Below the pieces are notes generated by a model. It worked only from the letters and a program-made list of their open reading frames with translations, searched no databases and was not told where the DNA came from. Positions 31,869 through 40,309 of a stretch of DNA of 64,000 bases are shown here, piece after piece; the first letter of the stretch is position 1; each line of letters begins with the position of its first letter. The stretch spans positions 2,928,501 through 2,992,500 of the forward strand of contig NZ_VFNX01000001.1 of NCBI RefSeq assembly GCF_006715785.1, read 5' to 3'. Position numbers and translations under genes: made by a program. This DNA comes from Streptomyces puniciscabiei (GTDB lineage: Bacteria; Actinomycetota; Actinomycetes; Streptomycetales; Streptomycetaceae).

Positions 31869-33221
31869 CTACGTGTAGTACCCGATCACCTCCCCGACCG
31901 TCGCCACGGGGATGCCCCGGTCCGAGATCTCCTTCAGCAGGGCCGCCAAGCCGCTCTGGCTGATCTCGGTGCTGCTGCGCGGCCGCCCGGCGACGATCCG
32001 GTGAAGACAGAGGATCAGCCAGTCGCCGTTGGCGGCACAGCGGTCGAGTCTGCCGCCCGGGCCTGTGAGCCGGGACAGCGGCGTGCCGCCGATGCCGTCG
32101 CCGTCGGTGATGCCCGTCAGCGCCTTCAGGCGGTACGGCATGGCCGGCGCGAACGACTCGGTCGTCTCCGAGACGATCGACCGGGCCGTGGTGAAGTGCC
32201 TGCCGGCGATGAGATCCACCGGTACGCCGTCCGTCGTCCTGCCGAAGGCGCCGTGCGGGTAGGCGAAGTGCTCGCTGGTGAAGCCGTTCGACACCAGCCA
32301 CTCGCGCAGCCTGCGGAAGTCGTCGTCGACCCGGTGGGCGGACAGCCTGCCGTAGCCCGCGGTGTGGGCGCTCGTCGCGTACGCGTGCCCCGCCATCTCC
32401 CAGCCGGAGTGGTCCTGCAGCGACCGCATCCCGTCGATCGTCAGGGAGCCGCCGGCACCGATGGCGTCCGCGATGTTGTAACTCGTGCCCGGAAAGCCGT
32501 GGGGGTCCATCACCGGCCGCGCCAGATCGTGCACCGAGCTGTGCGAGTCGTCGAAGGTGACGGACACGACGCCCCTGGGGAACACGGACGTGGTGTCGGG
32601 GACCAGCTCGACGGCCTGCAACCAGTACGTCACCGGCCCACCGGCGTCGTCGTACACGGCCAACGACATGTCGGTGAAGCCGGACCTGGTGGACGGCGCC
32701 CCGGTCGGCGCGATCGAGCAGGCCCCGGCCGCCGAGGTGACGTCGGCCCATTGCAGGTGGACCGTCACCCACTCCCCCGACTGGACATAGTTGGTGGCCG
32801 TCCTGGAGTGGGTGTGGAACTGCCAGACGAAGTAGTTGGTGAACGACCCGGTGCCCACGTAGAAGGCGAGCCTCGCCAGGTGGGTGGTGTCCGCGACACG
32901 CAGGATCAGGCGGACCATCCTGCCGGTGAGGTTCAGCGCGGTCATGCCGGTCCTGCGGACGTACGACTGCTTGCCGGTGCCGTTGGTGGTCACCCGCACC
33001 GACCGGCTTCCGCGGGTGACCACCGCGGTGTCACCGAGGTCGCTGGACGCGGTACCGGCTCCGGCGGCCGTCCATCCGTGCCCCCGCTGGAAGAGGTCAC
33101 CGGCGGTCGCACTGCCACGGGGCGCGGCGGCACCCGTCAGCAGTGCTCCCCCTGCCACGGCAAAGCCGGACGCACCTGCGAGACGCAGAACCGACCTCCG
33201 GCCGAAAGATGGTGCGGTCAC
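31869..33221 (-). CDS. Tat-secreted polysaccharide deacetylase-like protein (CE4)
   Basis: 450 aa from GTG 33221, with AGGGGG 7 bases upstream. The N-terminus SFGRRSVLRLAGASGFAVAG is a twin-arginine signal. Residues 50-230 form a carbohydrate-binding-like beta domain. The C-terminal part has the NodB-type core: VSVTFDDSHSS (motif 1), AGHAYATS (a variant of motif 2, H-x-x-x-S/T), and HFAYPHGAFGR. A deacetylase of extracellular GlcNAc-type polymer is plausible. It lies close to the nucleotide-sugar dehydrogenase and glycosyltransferase at 33902-36815, though on the other strand. Confidence 0.78.
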   Translation of the reverse strand: MTAPSFGRRSVLRLAGASGFAVAGGALLTGAAAPRGSATAGDLFQRGHGWTAAGAGTASSDLGDTAVVTRGSRSVRVTTNGTGKQSYVRRTGMTALNLTGRMVRLILRVADTTHLARLAFYVGTGSFTNYFVWQFHTHSRTATNYVQSGEWVTVHLQWADVTSAAGACSIAPTGAPSTRSGFTDMSLAVYDDAGGPVTYWLQAVELVPDTTSVFPRGVVSVTFDDSHSSVHDLARPVMDPHGFPGTSYNIADAIGAGGSLTIDGMRSLQDHSGWEMAGHAYATSAHTAGYGRLSAHRVDDDFRRLREWLVSNGFTSEHFAYPHGAFGRTTDGVPVDLIAGRHFTTARSIVSETTESFAPAMPYRLKALTGITDGDGIGGTPLSRLTGPGGRLDRCAANGDWLILCLHRIVAGRPRSSTEISQSGLAALLKEISDRGIPVATVGEVIGYYT

Positions 33222-33470
33222 GACGTGCCCCCTGGCATCCGGAATGCGCTGCGCCTGCCGACCCAGCGTCGCGCAGCCGGCCCCGGCTCCGCGGCGACTC
33301 TCGAGGACCAGTGCTCGACAGCCGGAAGCACGAACCCGGCCGGTGGTACAGGGGCGCGCGCACCGGCGCGCGCCCACCGCCGATGCTTCGGCTCAGGGAC
33401 AGCGATATGGGAACAACGCTTCCGTTTGAGGGACACATCTTGAAACCTTGACCATGCATGAACGGGAAGA

Positions 33471-33664
33471 AATTGTGAAGATCAACCGATGAGGCCGCGC
33501 CTCATCGCGTCTTCCCGTCCGTGTGGGGTCACTCGGCAGCCCTTCGGCTGCCCGCACAGACCTCAGGGGCGATTCATAGGTATCGGCCCGGCAAAGGGGG
33601 TTCCATGCCGGGGAAACCTATCGAGGCCTTGAGGTCCACATATAGGGGGGAATTGTGAAGATCA
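33471..33664 (+). promoter_or_regulatory. Structured leader framed by a 14-bp direct repeat
   Basis: AATTGTGAAGATCA occurs at 33471-33484 and again at 33651-33664, exactly 180 bp apart. Between the copies are several strong stems: GATGAGGC/GCCTCATC (33488-33506), GGCAGCC/GGCTGCC with a CTTC loop (33535-33552), and a nested structure GACCTCA...TGAGGTC (about 33559-33636) enclosing TAGGT/ACCTA and CCCGGCA/TGCCGGG. This much ordered structure upstream of a polysaccharide gene suggests a riboswitch or attenuator. I could not match it to a class I know. It precedes the gene at 33902. Confidence 0.5.
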
Positions 33665-33711
33665 TCTCACGCGTCTGGCACAGGACACGAGGTCCTCAGA
33701 TCCGCGGTTGA
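33655..33711 (+). CDS. Possible 18-aa leader peptide
   Basis: A GTG inside the second 14-bp repeat has AGGGGGG 4 bases upstream (a little close) and encodes MKIISRVWHRTRGPQIRG before a stop. The first copy of the repeat starts a similar but shorter frame (MKINR). Paired start-like contexts after a structured region recall translational attenuation, but the frame may be chance. Confidence 0.25.
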   Translation: MKIISRVWHRTRGPQIRG

Positions 33712-33901
33712 GATCGCCGGTGCATCGAACCCAGCGGATTGCCGTGGCCCGACGGGGGCTTCGCCACACCCGCTGACACACCGCGATACACGCAGTAACC
33801 GACGCCGCGGTTGCCTGCTTCAGGAACAGGCAGCCGCGTTTCAGGGGCGCCGTTTTCCGGTCTGCGCTCGTTCGCAGGCCGGCTCAAGGGGAGGAACCAC
33901 C

Positions 33902-35170
33902 ATGCACATCTGTGTGCTCGGGCAGGGCTATGTCGGCCTGCCCTTAGCCCTCAGTGCCGCCGAAGCCGGACACGTCGTGACCGGCTACGAACCCGATCGA
34001 GAGCGTTGCGACAAGCTGGCCGCCGGCGCGTCGTACGTCGAGGACATCCCATCAGCCCGCCTTCAGGCAGTGCTGCGGACGGCCGCCTACCGCCCCAGCC
34101 CGGATCCGAAGGACCTCAAGGGCTTCGACATCGCGGTCATCACCGTGCCGACACCCCTGACCGACAGAGCCCCGGACCTCACCTGCGTGCGTGAGGCCGG
34201 GCGGACACTGGCGAGGTGGCTGGAGCCGGGGGCCACCGTGGTGCTCGAGTCCACCACGCACCCCGGCACCACCCGCGACGTCCTCATACCCCTGCTGGAG
34301 GAGGGCTCCGGCCTCGTCGCGGGGCGGGACTTCCATGTCGGGTTCAGTCCCGAGCGCATCGATCCCGGAAACGCCGACTGGCGCCTGGACAACACGCCCA
34401 AGATCGTCGCGGGTCTCACCGACGCCTGCCTGCAGCGCGTGAAGACCTTCTACGACTCGGTCACGGACGTCACCGTGCCCGCGTCCGGACTCGAAGAGGC
34501 GGAGCTGGCCAAGGTGTTCGAGAACACCTACCGGCACGTGAACATCGCCCTGGTCAACGAGCTGTCCCGCATGGCCCACGCGCTGGGTGTCGATGTCTGG
34601 CACACCCTGGAGCTGGCGGCGACCAAGCCCTTCGGCTTCACCAAGTTCCTGCCCGGCCCGGGCGTCGGCGGGCACTGCCTGCCCATCGACCCCGTCTACC
34701 TCAGCCACCACGTCAAAGCACGGCACGGGCAGACCTTCCGGCTCATCGAACTGGCCCAGGACATCAACGAAAGCCAGCCCGACTACGTCGTCCGGCGTCT
34801 GCAGGACGCCCTCAGCCGCCGCTTCCGCCGCAGCGTGCACGGAGCACGGATCCTCGCCCTCGGTGCGGCCTACAAGCCGGGTACGTCCGATGCCCGGCAG
34901 TCGCCGGCCGTCCAGGTCATCGACCGGTTGCGGGCCATGGGGGCCGACGTCCTCGTCGTCGATCCCCATCTGCCCGAAGGCAGTTGCCGGCGCATTCCCT
35001 TCGCCGGCTCCGCCGGAGCAGCGAGCGGCGAGCGCGTCGCCGACTTCGACGCCGTCGTGCTGCTCACGCCGCACGCCGAGTTCGACCTCGCCCAGCTCGC
35101 CGACGAGGCCGCCTATGTGCTCGACACCCGTGGCGCCATGGCACCCGCGCCGCACGTCGAGCGGCTCTGA
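33902..35170 (+). CDS. Nucleotide-sugar dehydrogenase (WbpA/UDP-GlcNAc 6-dehydrogenase type)
   Basis: 422 aa. Rossmann start CVLGQGYVGLPLAL, then VPTPL, ESTTHPGTT, FSPERIDPGN, the hinge ENTYRHVNIALVNEL and catalytic Cys259 in GPGVGGHCLPIDP. It oxidises a UDP-hexose or UDP-HexNAc to the uronic acid; the SPERIDPGN phrase points to the UDP-N-acetylhexosamine branch rather than UDP-glucose. Codon 15 is TTA (33944-33946), a rare leucine codon that makes translation dependent on the bldA tRNA in Streptomyces. It feeds the glycosyltransferase at 35506. RBS GGGGAGG. Confidence 0.88.
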   Translation: MHICVLGQGYVGLPLALSAAEAGHVVTGYEPDRERCDKLAAGASYVEDIPSARLQAVLRTAAYRPSPDPKDLKGFDIAVITVPTPLTDRAPDLTCVREAGRTLARWLEPGATVVLESTTHPGTTRDVLIPLLEEGSGLVAGRDFHVGFSPERIDPGNADWRLDNTPKIVAGLTDACLQRVKTFYDSVTDVTVPASGLEEAELAKVFENTYRHVNIALVNELSRMAHALGVDVWHTLELAATKPFGFTKFLPGPGVGGHCLPIDPVYLSHHVKARHGQTFRLIELAQDINESQPDYVVRRLQDALSRRFRRSVHGARILALGAAYKPGTSDARQSPAVQVIDRLRAMGADVLVVDPHLPEGSCRRIPFAGSAGAASGERVADFDAVVLLTPHAEFDLAQLADEAAYVLDTRGAMAPAPHVERL

Positions 35171-35335
35171 CCCACCCGAAGAACAGCAGCCTGGGCAAGC
35201 GACGGCCGACAGGCGCCGGCGGTACGTCCGCAGCACGGACGACACCCGGCGCGGATTGCCTTCCCCACCCGTGGTGGACGCCTTCCGCTTCGCCATGCCC
35301 ACGGCGCGTTCGACACCCCTGACAAGGACGGAAGC

Positions 35336-35509
35336 ATGTACGGACACAACGGTGCGGGTGCCGCGATCGGCACCGCGGCAGGAGGAGCAGCACTGGCCGC
35401 CACCGGCGGCACGGGGCTGGGATGGATCGTGCTGGGAGCGATGCTCCTGGTGATCGGCGGGGCGGCGGTCTTCCGCCTGGCGACCCGCGGCAGGCGGGTG
35501 TCCGCTTGA
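35336..35509 (+). CDS. Small membrane protein (57 aa)
   Basis: An ATG with AAGGACGGAAG upstream opens a 57-aa frame: Gly/Ala-rich head (MYGHNGAGAAIGTAAGGAAL), one hydrophobic segment (GWIVLGAMLLVIGGAAVF), and a basic tail (RLATRGRRVSA). It resembles a sorting-signal-like tail without LPxTG. Its stop overlaps the TTG start of the glycosyltransferase, so the two are translationally coupled. A role as an accessory subunit of the synthase is inferred from that coupling. Confidence 0.65.
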   Translation: MYGHNGAGAAIGTAAGGAALAATGGTGLGWIVLGAMLLVIGGAAVFRLATRGRRVSA

Positions 35510-36815
35510 ACACCTCATCACGGGCCAGGTTCTCCGTGGTGACCGCTGTGGTGGCGGCGGCCCTGGCCGCTGCCACCGTGGTGGTCCACCTCCGGTCGAA
35601 GAGCCCGATCCTGACGCTCTACTGGTGGCTGGGCATGGTCGTGATCCTGCTCTGCCTGCTCTCGTTCCTCAAGGGCCGGTCCTTCGCTCACCTTCCGGTC
35701 GCTCCCGGCCGGACGGTCGCGATCATCCCGGCCTTCGAGGAGCCCACGGAGAATCTGCACCGCACGGTGCGGTCGCTCCTGGCGCAGACGCACCCGGTCG
35801 ACGAGATCCACTGATCGACGACGGCTCCCGGCAACACCCCGTGGAGCCCTTCGACCACCCCCGGGTCTTCTGGCACCGGCAGGAGAACAAGGGCAAGCGC
35901 GGGGCCCAGGTCACGGTGCTCCGCCACCTCCAGGCGGAGGGGAAGCACTTCGACTTCGTCCTCACCATCGACTCGGACGGCGAGCCCTTCCCGGACGCCC
36001 TGGAGCAGCAGCTCCGCGCCATGAGCAACCCGAAGATCCAGGCCACTACCGGCATGATCTACATCCGGAACTTCGAGGAGACCTGGGTCTCCAGGGCCGC
36101 GGACATCGACATCGGCACGTCCTGCGTGATGATGCGTTCCTCGCGCTCCATGCTGGGAGCCCTGGAGACCACCTCGGGGGCACTGGCCCTCTACCGGGCC
36201 GAGCTGCTCTACGACCACCTGGACGCCTACGAGGTGGAGTGCGGCACCGGCGACGACCGGTGGCTCGCGTTGCGAGCCCTCATGCGCGGTGAGGTCGTGG
36301 CCGTCAACGAGGCCGGCGTGGTCACGGACATGCCGACCACGCTCCGCAAGACCTATCGCCAGCGACTGCGCTGGGCGCGGTCGTGGTGGTGGATGCTGCC
36401 GTTCGTGTACTCGCGGCTGTCCTTCAAGCAGCTCATATCGCCGACGTTCGGCCTGCTCCAGCTGGTCATCACGCCGATCATGCTGGCCTGGACCGTCGTC
36501 ATGACGGTGCTGACCCTCGGCGGGCGGTACCACAACCCCGGCGTCGCCCTGGTGTACCTCGGGACGTACGTCGTCGTCCGCTACGGCCAGGCGGGGCTGT
36601 ACGTACTCATGCGACCCGACCTGACCACTCGCCAGCGCTGGCACTCATGGCTCGTCGGGACGCCTTCGGCGGTGTTCATGAACATCGTGCTGCTGTGCCC
36701 CACCCGCTACTGGGCTCTGTGCAAACTGCGTGACAACGCCTGGCAGTCGCGCGGGCTGACGGCCAAGACCGCCCTGCCGGGCGGGCGCCACCGCACCCGC
36801 CCGCAGATCTCGTAA
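35506..36815 (+). pseudogene. Hyaluronan-synthase-like GT2 glycosyltransferase, frameshifted
   Basis: Frame one starts at TTG 35506: two N-terminal membrane segments, then the GT2 opening GRTVAIIPAFEEPTENLHRT ending VDEIH before TGA at 35812-35814. Frame two picks up exactly there, reading LIDDGSRQHP, TIDSDGE (DxD), GDDRWLALRAL, QRLRWARSWW (QxxRW) and further membrane helices to 36815. A -1 shift at C35811 joins the two with no gap. No slippery heptamer precedes it, so a one-base loss or a sequence error is likelier than programmed shifting. Intact, it would be a processive membrane polysaccharide synthase. Confidence 0.8.
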
Positions 36816-36833
36816 GCGGGCAGTTCGGACAGA

Positions 36834-36861
36834 CGCTCGGCTGGGGTGACCCAGCCGAGCG
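36834..36861. terminator. Bidirectional terminator hairpin
   Basis: CGCTCGGCTGGG (36834-36845) pairs perfectly with 36850-36861 around a GTGA (GNRA-type) loop. It lies between the GT2 gene and the convergent remnant. Confidence 0.75.
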
Positions 36862-36864
36862 CGC

Positions 36865-37266
36865 TCACATGGTCGTCGCCATGGTCGAGGCGTCCGGCTG
36901 CGGGACGAGGGTGGTGGGCAGGGCGACGTACGCCATCCGCTGCGCGGTCATCCCGAGCCCCCGGTCGACCACGGTGAGGCAGTACTCGCCGCCGTCCCGC
37001 CGGCCGTCCACCGCCACGGGCTGCCGGGGCGGGCTGTACATGAGCGCGTTCTCCACCAACTCGGCCACCAGATCGGCGAGTTCGGCGGCACAGTGACCCC
37101 GGATGCGGCACTGCTCGATGTCGGTGACGGCGACCCGCCTCCCGCTGTGCCTGGCCGGAGGTGCGCGGGCTGAGTCCACGCCGCAGCCGTTCCCGTACTC
37201 TTCCTCAGAGCCGTCGCGCAGGACCGGCTCCGGAGGGGGCACGGACAACCGCGAGGGAGACGGCAT
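36865..37266 (-). pseudogene. Histidine-kinase ATPase-domain remnant
   Basis: About 133 codons. The phrases LADLVAELVENALMYSPPRQ (N-box) and CLTVVDRGLGMTAQ (G1-box) are the front of a HATPase domain like those of Streptomyces nitrate/nitrite-type kinases. The frame ends about 25 residues later, before the F and G2 boxes; no sensor or dimerisation domain precedes it, and the head is low-complexity. It cannot be an active kinase. It may be a truncated relic. A free-standing ATP-binding regulator is a less likely reading. Confidence 0.5.
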
Positions 37267-38824
37267 GGGAACCGCTGACCGGCAGAGTGCCGGGGACTGG
37301 AACCGGGTCGGCGACCCGCCCCGGCCCCGGGGTGCGAGCGAGTACGGCCACGACTACGGGTACGGGAATCCTCCCGAGCCGCTGCCTCACCCCGGCTACG
37401 GACCCGATGCCGGCGCGGGCCACCTCCCCCTCTCTCAGGCGACAGGCCATGGACACGCACCGGCGACCGCCGCCGGACATGGCTCCGGTCACAGCCCCGA
37501 AGCGGGAGCCGACGGTCACGGGCACGGCCACTCGCACGGCCACAGTCACAGCCACGGGCCCGCGGCGCCGGTCTCCCGGCACCTGCGCAAGGTCATCGCG
37601 GCGATCCTGATCCCCTTCGCCGCCGCCGTCGTAGTGGGACTCGTCATGCTCTGGCCGGGCGGAGCCCCGCCGCACAAGCACACCGGTGTCGGCTTCGACC
37701 AGCAGACCCAGCAGGCCACCGTCACCAACGTCGTCGAGATCAGCTGCGCGTCGGTGAACGCCTCCGGCGAGACCCCGACCGGCGACACCTCCACCGCCGA
37801 GGGCTCCTCCGCACAACAACAAGCGAACGGCACCTGCCACAAGGCCACGATCCGCATCGACACCGGCCACGACAAGGGCCGTACCTTCACCGAGATCGTG
37901 CAGCCCGACCAGGCACGGCAGCTGCACCAGGGCGAGCAGGTCGTCACCGCCTACGAACCCTCCGCCCCCAAGGACCTGCAGTACTCCGTCACCGACGTCA
38001 ACCGCCGCTTCCCCCTGGGCCTGCTCGCCGGCATCTTCGCGCTCGCCGTCGTGGTCGTGGGCCGGCTGCGCGGCGTGATGGCCCTGGTCGCGCTGGCCAT
38101 CAGCTTCCTGGTGCTGAACTTCTTCATCCTGCCGGCCGTCCTGCAGGGCTCCGACCCGCTGCTCGTGGCGGTGGTCGGCTCCAGCGCCATCATGCTGATC
38201 GCCCTGTACATGTGCCACGGCCTGTCCGCCCGCACCTCGGTGGCCGTGCTCGGCACCCTGCTCTCACTGGCCCTGATCGGCATCCTGGGCTCGGCGTTCA
38301 TCGGCTGGGGCGCCCTCACCGGCAACACCGACGACCAGACCGGCCTGATCCACGGCCTGTATCCGAAGCTCGACATGAGCGGCCTGCTGCTCGCCGGCGT
38401 CATCATCGGCTCGCTCGGCGTGCTCGACGATGTCACCGTGACGCAGACATCGGCCGTCTGGGAACTGCACGACGCCAACCCCACGATGGGCTGGCGCGGA
38501 CTGTACCGGGCAGGCATCCGCATCGGCCGCGACCACATCGCCTCCGTGGTCAACACCCTCGTCCTCGCCTACGCCGGCGCCGCACTCCCCCTCCTGCTCC
38601 TCTTCTCCATCGCCCAGAGCGGCGTGGCCACGGTCGCCAACAGCGAGCTCGTCGCCGAGGAGATCGTGCGCACGCTGGTGGGCTCCATCGGCCTGGTGGC
38701 CTCGGTGCCGGTCACGACGCTACTGGCGGCCCTGGTGGTCGCAGCCGACCGCCCCGGCCCGGAGAAGGAAACGACCACCGCAAGAGCGGCAGCGGGCCGG
38801 GGCGGGCGCCGGCGGAAGCGTTGA
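37265..38824 (+). CDS. YibE/F-family membrane protein with His-rich N-terminus
   Basis: 519 aa. Residues 1-105 are hydrophilic and histidine-rich (GHGHGHSHGHSHSHG), a likely metal-binding tail. A membrane segment near 110-130 is followed by an extracytoplasmic domain with two cysteines, then about seven helices in the YibE/F core (RRFPLGLLAGIFALAVVVVG, SLGVLDDVTVTQTSAVWELH). YibE/F proteins are predicted multi-pass permeases of unproven substrate. The ATG at 37265 is chosen with AGGGAG upstream. The His-rich tail suggests a divalent metal link. Confidence 0.82.
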   Translation: MGTADRQSAGDWNRVGDPPRPRGASEYGHDYGYGNPPEPLPHPGYGPDAGAGHLPLSQATGHGHAPATAAGHGSGHSPEAGADGHGHGHSHGHSHSHGPAAPVSRHLRKVIAAILIPFAAAVVVGLVMLWPGGAPPHKHTGVGFDQQTQQATVTNVVEISCASVNASGETPTGDTSTAEGSSAQQQANGTCHKATIRIDTGHDKGRTFTEIVQPDQARQLHQGEQVVTAYEPSAPKDLQYSVTDVNRRFPLGLLAGIFALAVVVVGRLRGVMALVALAISFLVLNFFILPAVLQGSDPLLVAVVGSSAIMLIALYMCHGLSARTSVAVLGTLLSLALIGILGSAFIGWGALTGNTDDQTGLIHGLYPKLDMSGLLLAGVIIGSLGVLDDVTVTQTSAVWELHDANPTMGWRGLYRAGIRIGRDHIASVVNTLVLAYAGAALPLLLLFSIAQSGVATVANSELVAEEIVRTLVGSIGLVASVPVTTLLAALVVAADRPGPEKETTTARAAAGRGGRRRKR

Positions 38825-38880
38825 GATCGATCTCCGCAAGGCGGGCGCAGGCCGCGTCGTACCGCCCAGCCCGTGGATCT

Positions 38881-39240
38881 CTAGTCGGCCTCGTCCGGTG
38901 TCGGCCTGGCGATGATGACGTGCCCGGGCCTGCCGGGCCGCCCGGGTCTGCCGTTGCGCCCTCTCCTGCCGCGATGGCCGGGTCTCCCGTCCCGGCCCGG
39001 CTTGCCCGACGGGCCGGTGGGGCCGGGCGGGCCGGAGGGGCCTCGGGGGCCGGGTGAGCCGTGCTCGATGCCGCTCGCCTGGAGGGCGATGCGCCGTGCC
39101 TGGAGTCCGTCGATCTGCTGCTCATGGGAGACGATGGCGGCTGCCTGCGCGAGGAACGTGATCGTCAGCAAGGCGCCGAGCACAAGCCGACGCCGCGGAC
39201 CACGCAACGCCTCGTTTACGCTGTTCACATTGCTCCTCAC
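38881..39240 (-). CDS. Collagen-like membrane-anchored protein, copy 1
   Basis: 119 aa. The N-terminus is basic then hydrophobic (RRRLVLGALLTITFLAQAAA), a signal-anchor. From about residue 61 to 108 it is Gly-X-Y repeats (GSPGPRGPSGPPGPTGPSGK and onward), Pro/Arg-rich with no obvious globular cap. It should form a short collagen-like triple helix outside the membrane. The next gene is a paralogue with the same opening MRSN and VLGA, 30 bp upstream, so they arose by tandem duplication and are probably co-transcribed. Confidence 0.85.
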   Translation of the reverse strand: MRSNVNSVNEALRGPRRRLVLGALLTITFLAQAAAIVSHEQQIDGLQARRIALQASGIEHGSPGPRGPSGPPGPTGPSGKPGRDGRPGHRGRRGRNGRPGRPGRPGHVIIARPTPDEAD

Positions 39241-39270
39241 GCTCTGTGGTCGCGAAAGTGGGGGGAAGAG

Positions 39271-39606
39271 CTAGCTCGACGACGTCGGCGGGCAGACGGC
39301 GTCCTTCCCGTCCTTGCCGGGACTGCCGTTGGTTCCGTTCTGCCCGTCCTGCCCGTCCTTGCCGTCATGGCCGTCCTTGCCCGCCGGGCCGACGGGGCCG
39401 GGAGGGCCGGGGGGACCGGACGGCCCGCGAGGACCGGGCGCGAGGGTTTCCCCGACGGGCTGTGTCCGCAGGCTGTCGATCTGCGATTCCTGGGCGACGA
39501 GCACGGCTGACTGCGCGACGAGCGCGAGGGTCAGCACTGCGCCAAGCACATGGTGGCGCCGCGGGTTGCGCAGCGCTTCAATCACGCTTCTCACATTGCT
39601 CCTCAC
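39271..39606 (-). CDS. Collagen-like membrane-anchored protein, copy 2
   Basis: 111 aa. Signal-anchor RRHHVLGAVLTLALVAQSAV, short coiled linker (ESQIDSLRTQ), then GPRGPSGPPGPPGPVGPAGK and GKDGQDGQNGTNGS repeats, ending DAVCPPTSSS with a single cysteine that could crosslink chains. The repeat block is Asp/Lys-rich, unlike the Arg-rich copy 1; opposite charge could allow the two to form a heteromeric triple helix. No enzyme domain is present. The extracellular role is unknown. Confidence 0.85.
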   Translation of the reverse strand: MRSNVRSVIEALRNPRRHHVLGAVLTLALVAQSAVLVAQESQIDSLRTQPVGETLAPGPRGPSGPPGPPGPVGPAGKDGHDGKDGQDGQNGTNGSPGKDGKDAVCPPTSSS

Positions 39607-39774
39607 GCTGAGTGACGGCGAAAGTATAAATCAGAGAAGCTTCAAGGCGGTGGAACTCCACGGCGAGTGTCCGTGTGCCGCGAAAGAGGCCGGCGGCCGC
39701 CTGGGCGGTGATGACTGCCGCCTCTTCGGCACGCAGGAACTTGACCGCCACGGGGCTCCGCAGCTCCCGGAAAG

Positions 39775-39801
39775 ATAGTAGCCATGGCTATAGTAGCCAT
39801 G
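39775..39801. promoter_or_regulatory. Probable MarR operator
   Basis: ATAGTAGCCATG occurs at 39775-39786 and 39790-39801, and the centre TAGCCATGGCTA (39779-39790) is a perfect 12-bp palindrome. It lies 14 bp before the MarR start, as expected for autorepression. Confidence 0.6.
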
Positions 39802-39814
39802 TAATCTATTCACC

Positions 39815-40309
39815 ATGAGCAAGGGTTCCCCGGGCCCCACGCCCGGCTTCCTGGTGTGGCGGCTCGCCAACAAGTGGCGCGTCGCGGTGGATCGCGCGGT
39901 GGCTCCACTGGGCCTCACCCACGCGCAGTACTCCCTGGTCGCGTCGCTGTACGGCATGCAGCGCACCGGCGAGCGGCCCAGTCAGCGCCGGCTCGCCGAC
40001 CACACGGGCCTGGAGGCGCTGTACGTCTCGAAGCTGGCGCGCGCCCTGGAGGCGGCCGGCCTGATCGAGCGCACCCGCGATCCCCGCGACCCGCGCGCCG
40101 TACAGCTCGCCCTCACCGAGCGGGGCCAGGACGTCACACGGCGGGCCGTCGCGGTGGTCCAGGAGCTGCTCCAGCAGTTGCTGGAGCCCCTCGGCGGCCT
40201 CGACGCCCCGCGGACGCGCGCGTTCACCGACGAGCTGACGACCCTGCTCGACGCACCTCTCACCGCATCCGTACCGAACGACGAGAGCACTCAGGGGACA
40301 ACGCCATGA
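39815..40309 (+). CDS. MarR-family transcriptional regulator
   Basis: 164 aa winged-helix protein. LTHAQYSLVASLYGMQ, RRLADHTGLEALYVSKLARA (recognition helix) and RTRDPRDPRAVQLALTERGQ (wing) are characteristic. It probably binds the palindrome just upstream. It overlaps the next gene by ATGA, so the two are coupled. The ligand is unknown. MarR proteins in this arrangement typically repress their own operon and a neighbouring efflux or enzyme gene; no such gene follows here. Confidence 0.88.
   Translation: MSKGSPGPTPGFLVWRLANKWRVAVDRAVAPLGLTHAQYSLVASLYGMQRTGERPSQRRLADHTGLEALYVSKLARALEAAGLIERTRDPRDPRAVQLALTERGQDVTRRAVAVVQELLQQLLEPLGGLDAPRTRAFTDELTTLLDAPLTASVPNDESTQGTTP

Noticed and set aside
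35800..35820. Programmed -1 frameshift in the GT2 gene
   Set aside because: No X-XXY-YYZ slippery heptamer or downstream pseudoknot was seen; a point deletion explains it more simply.
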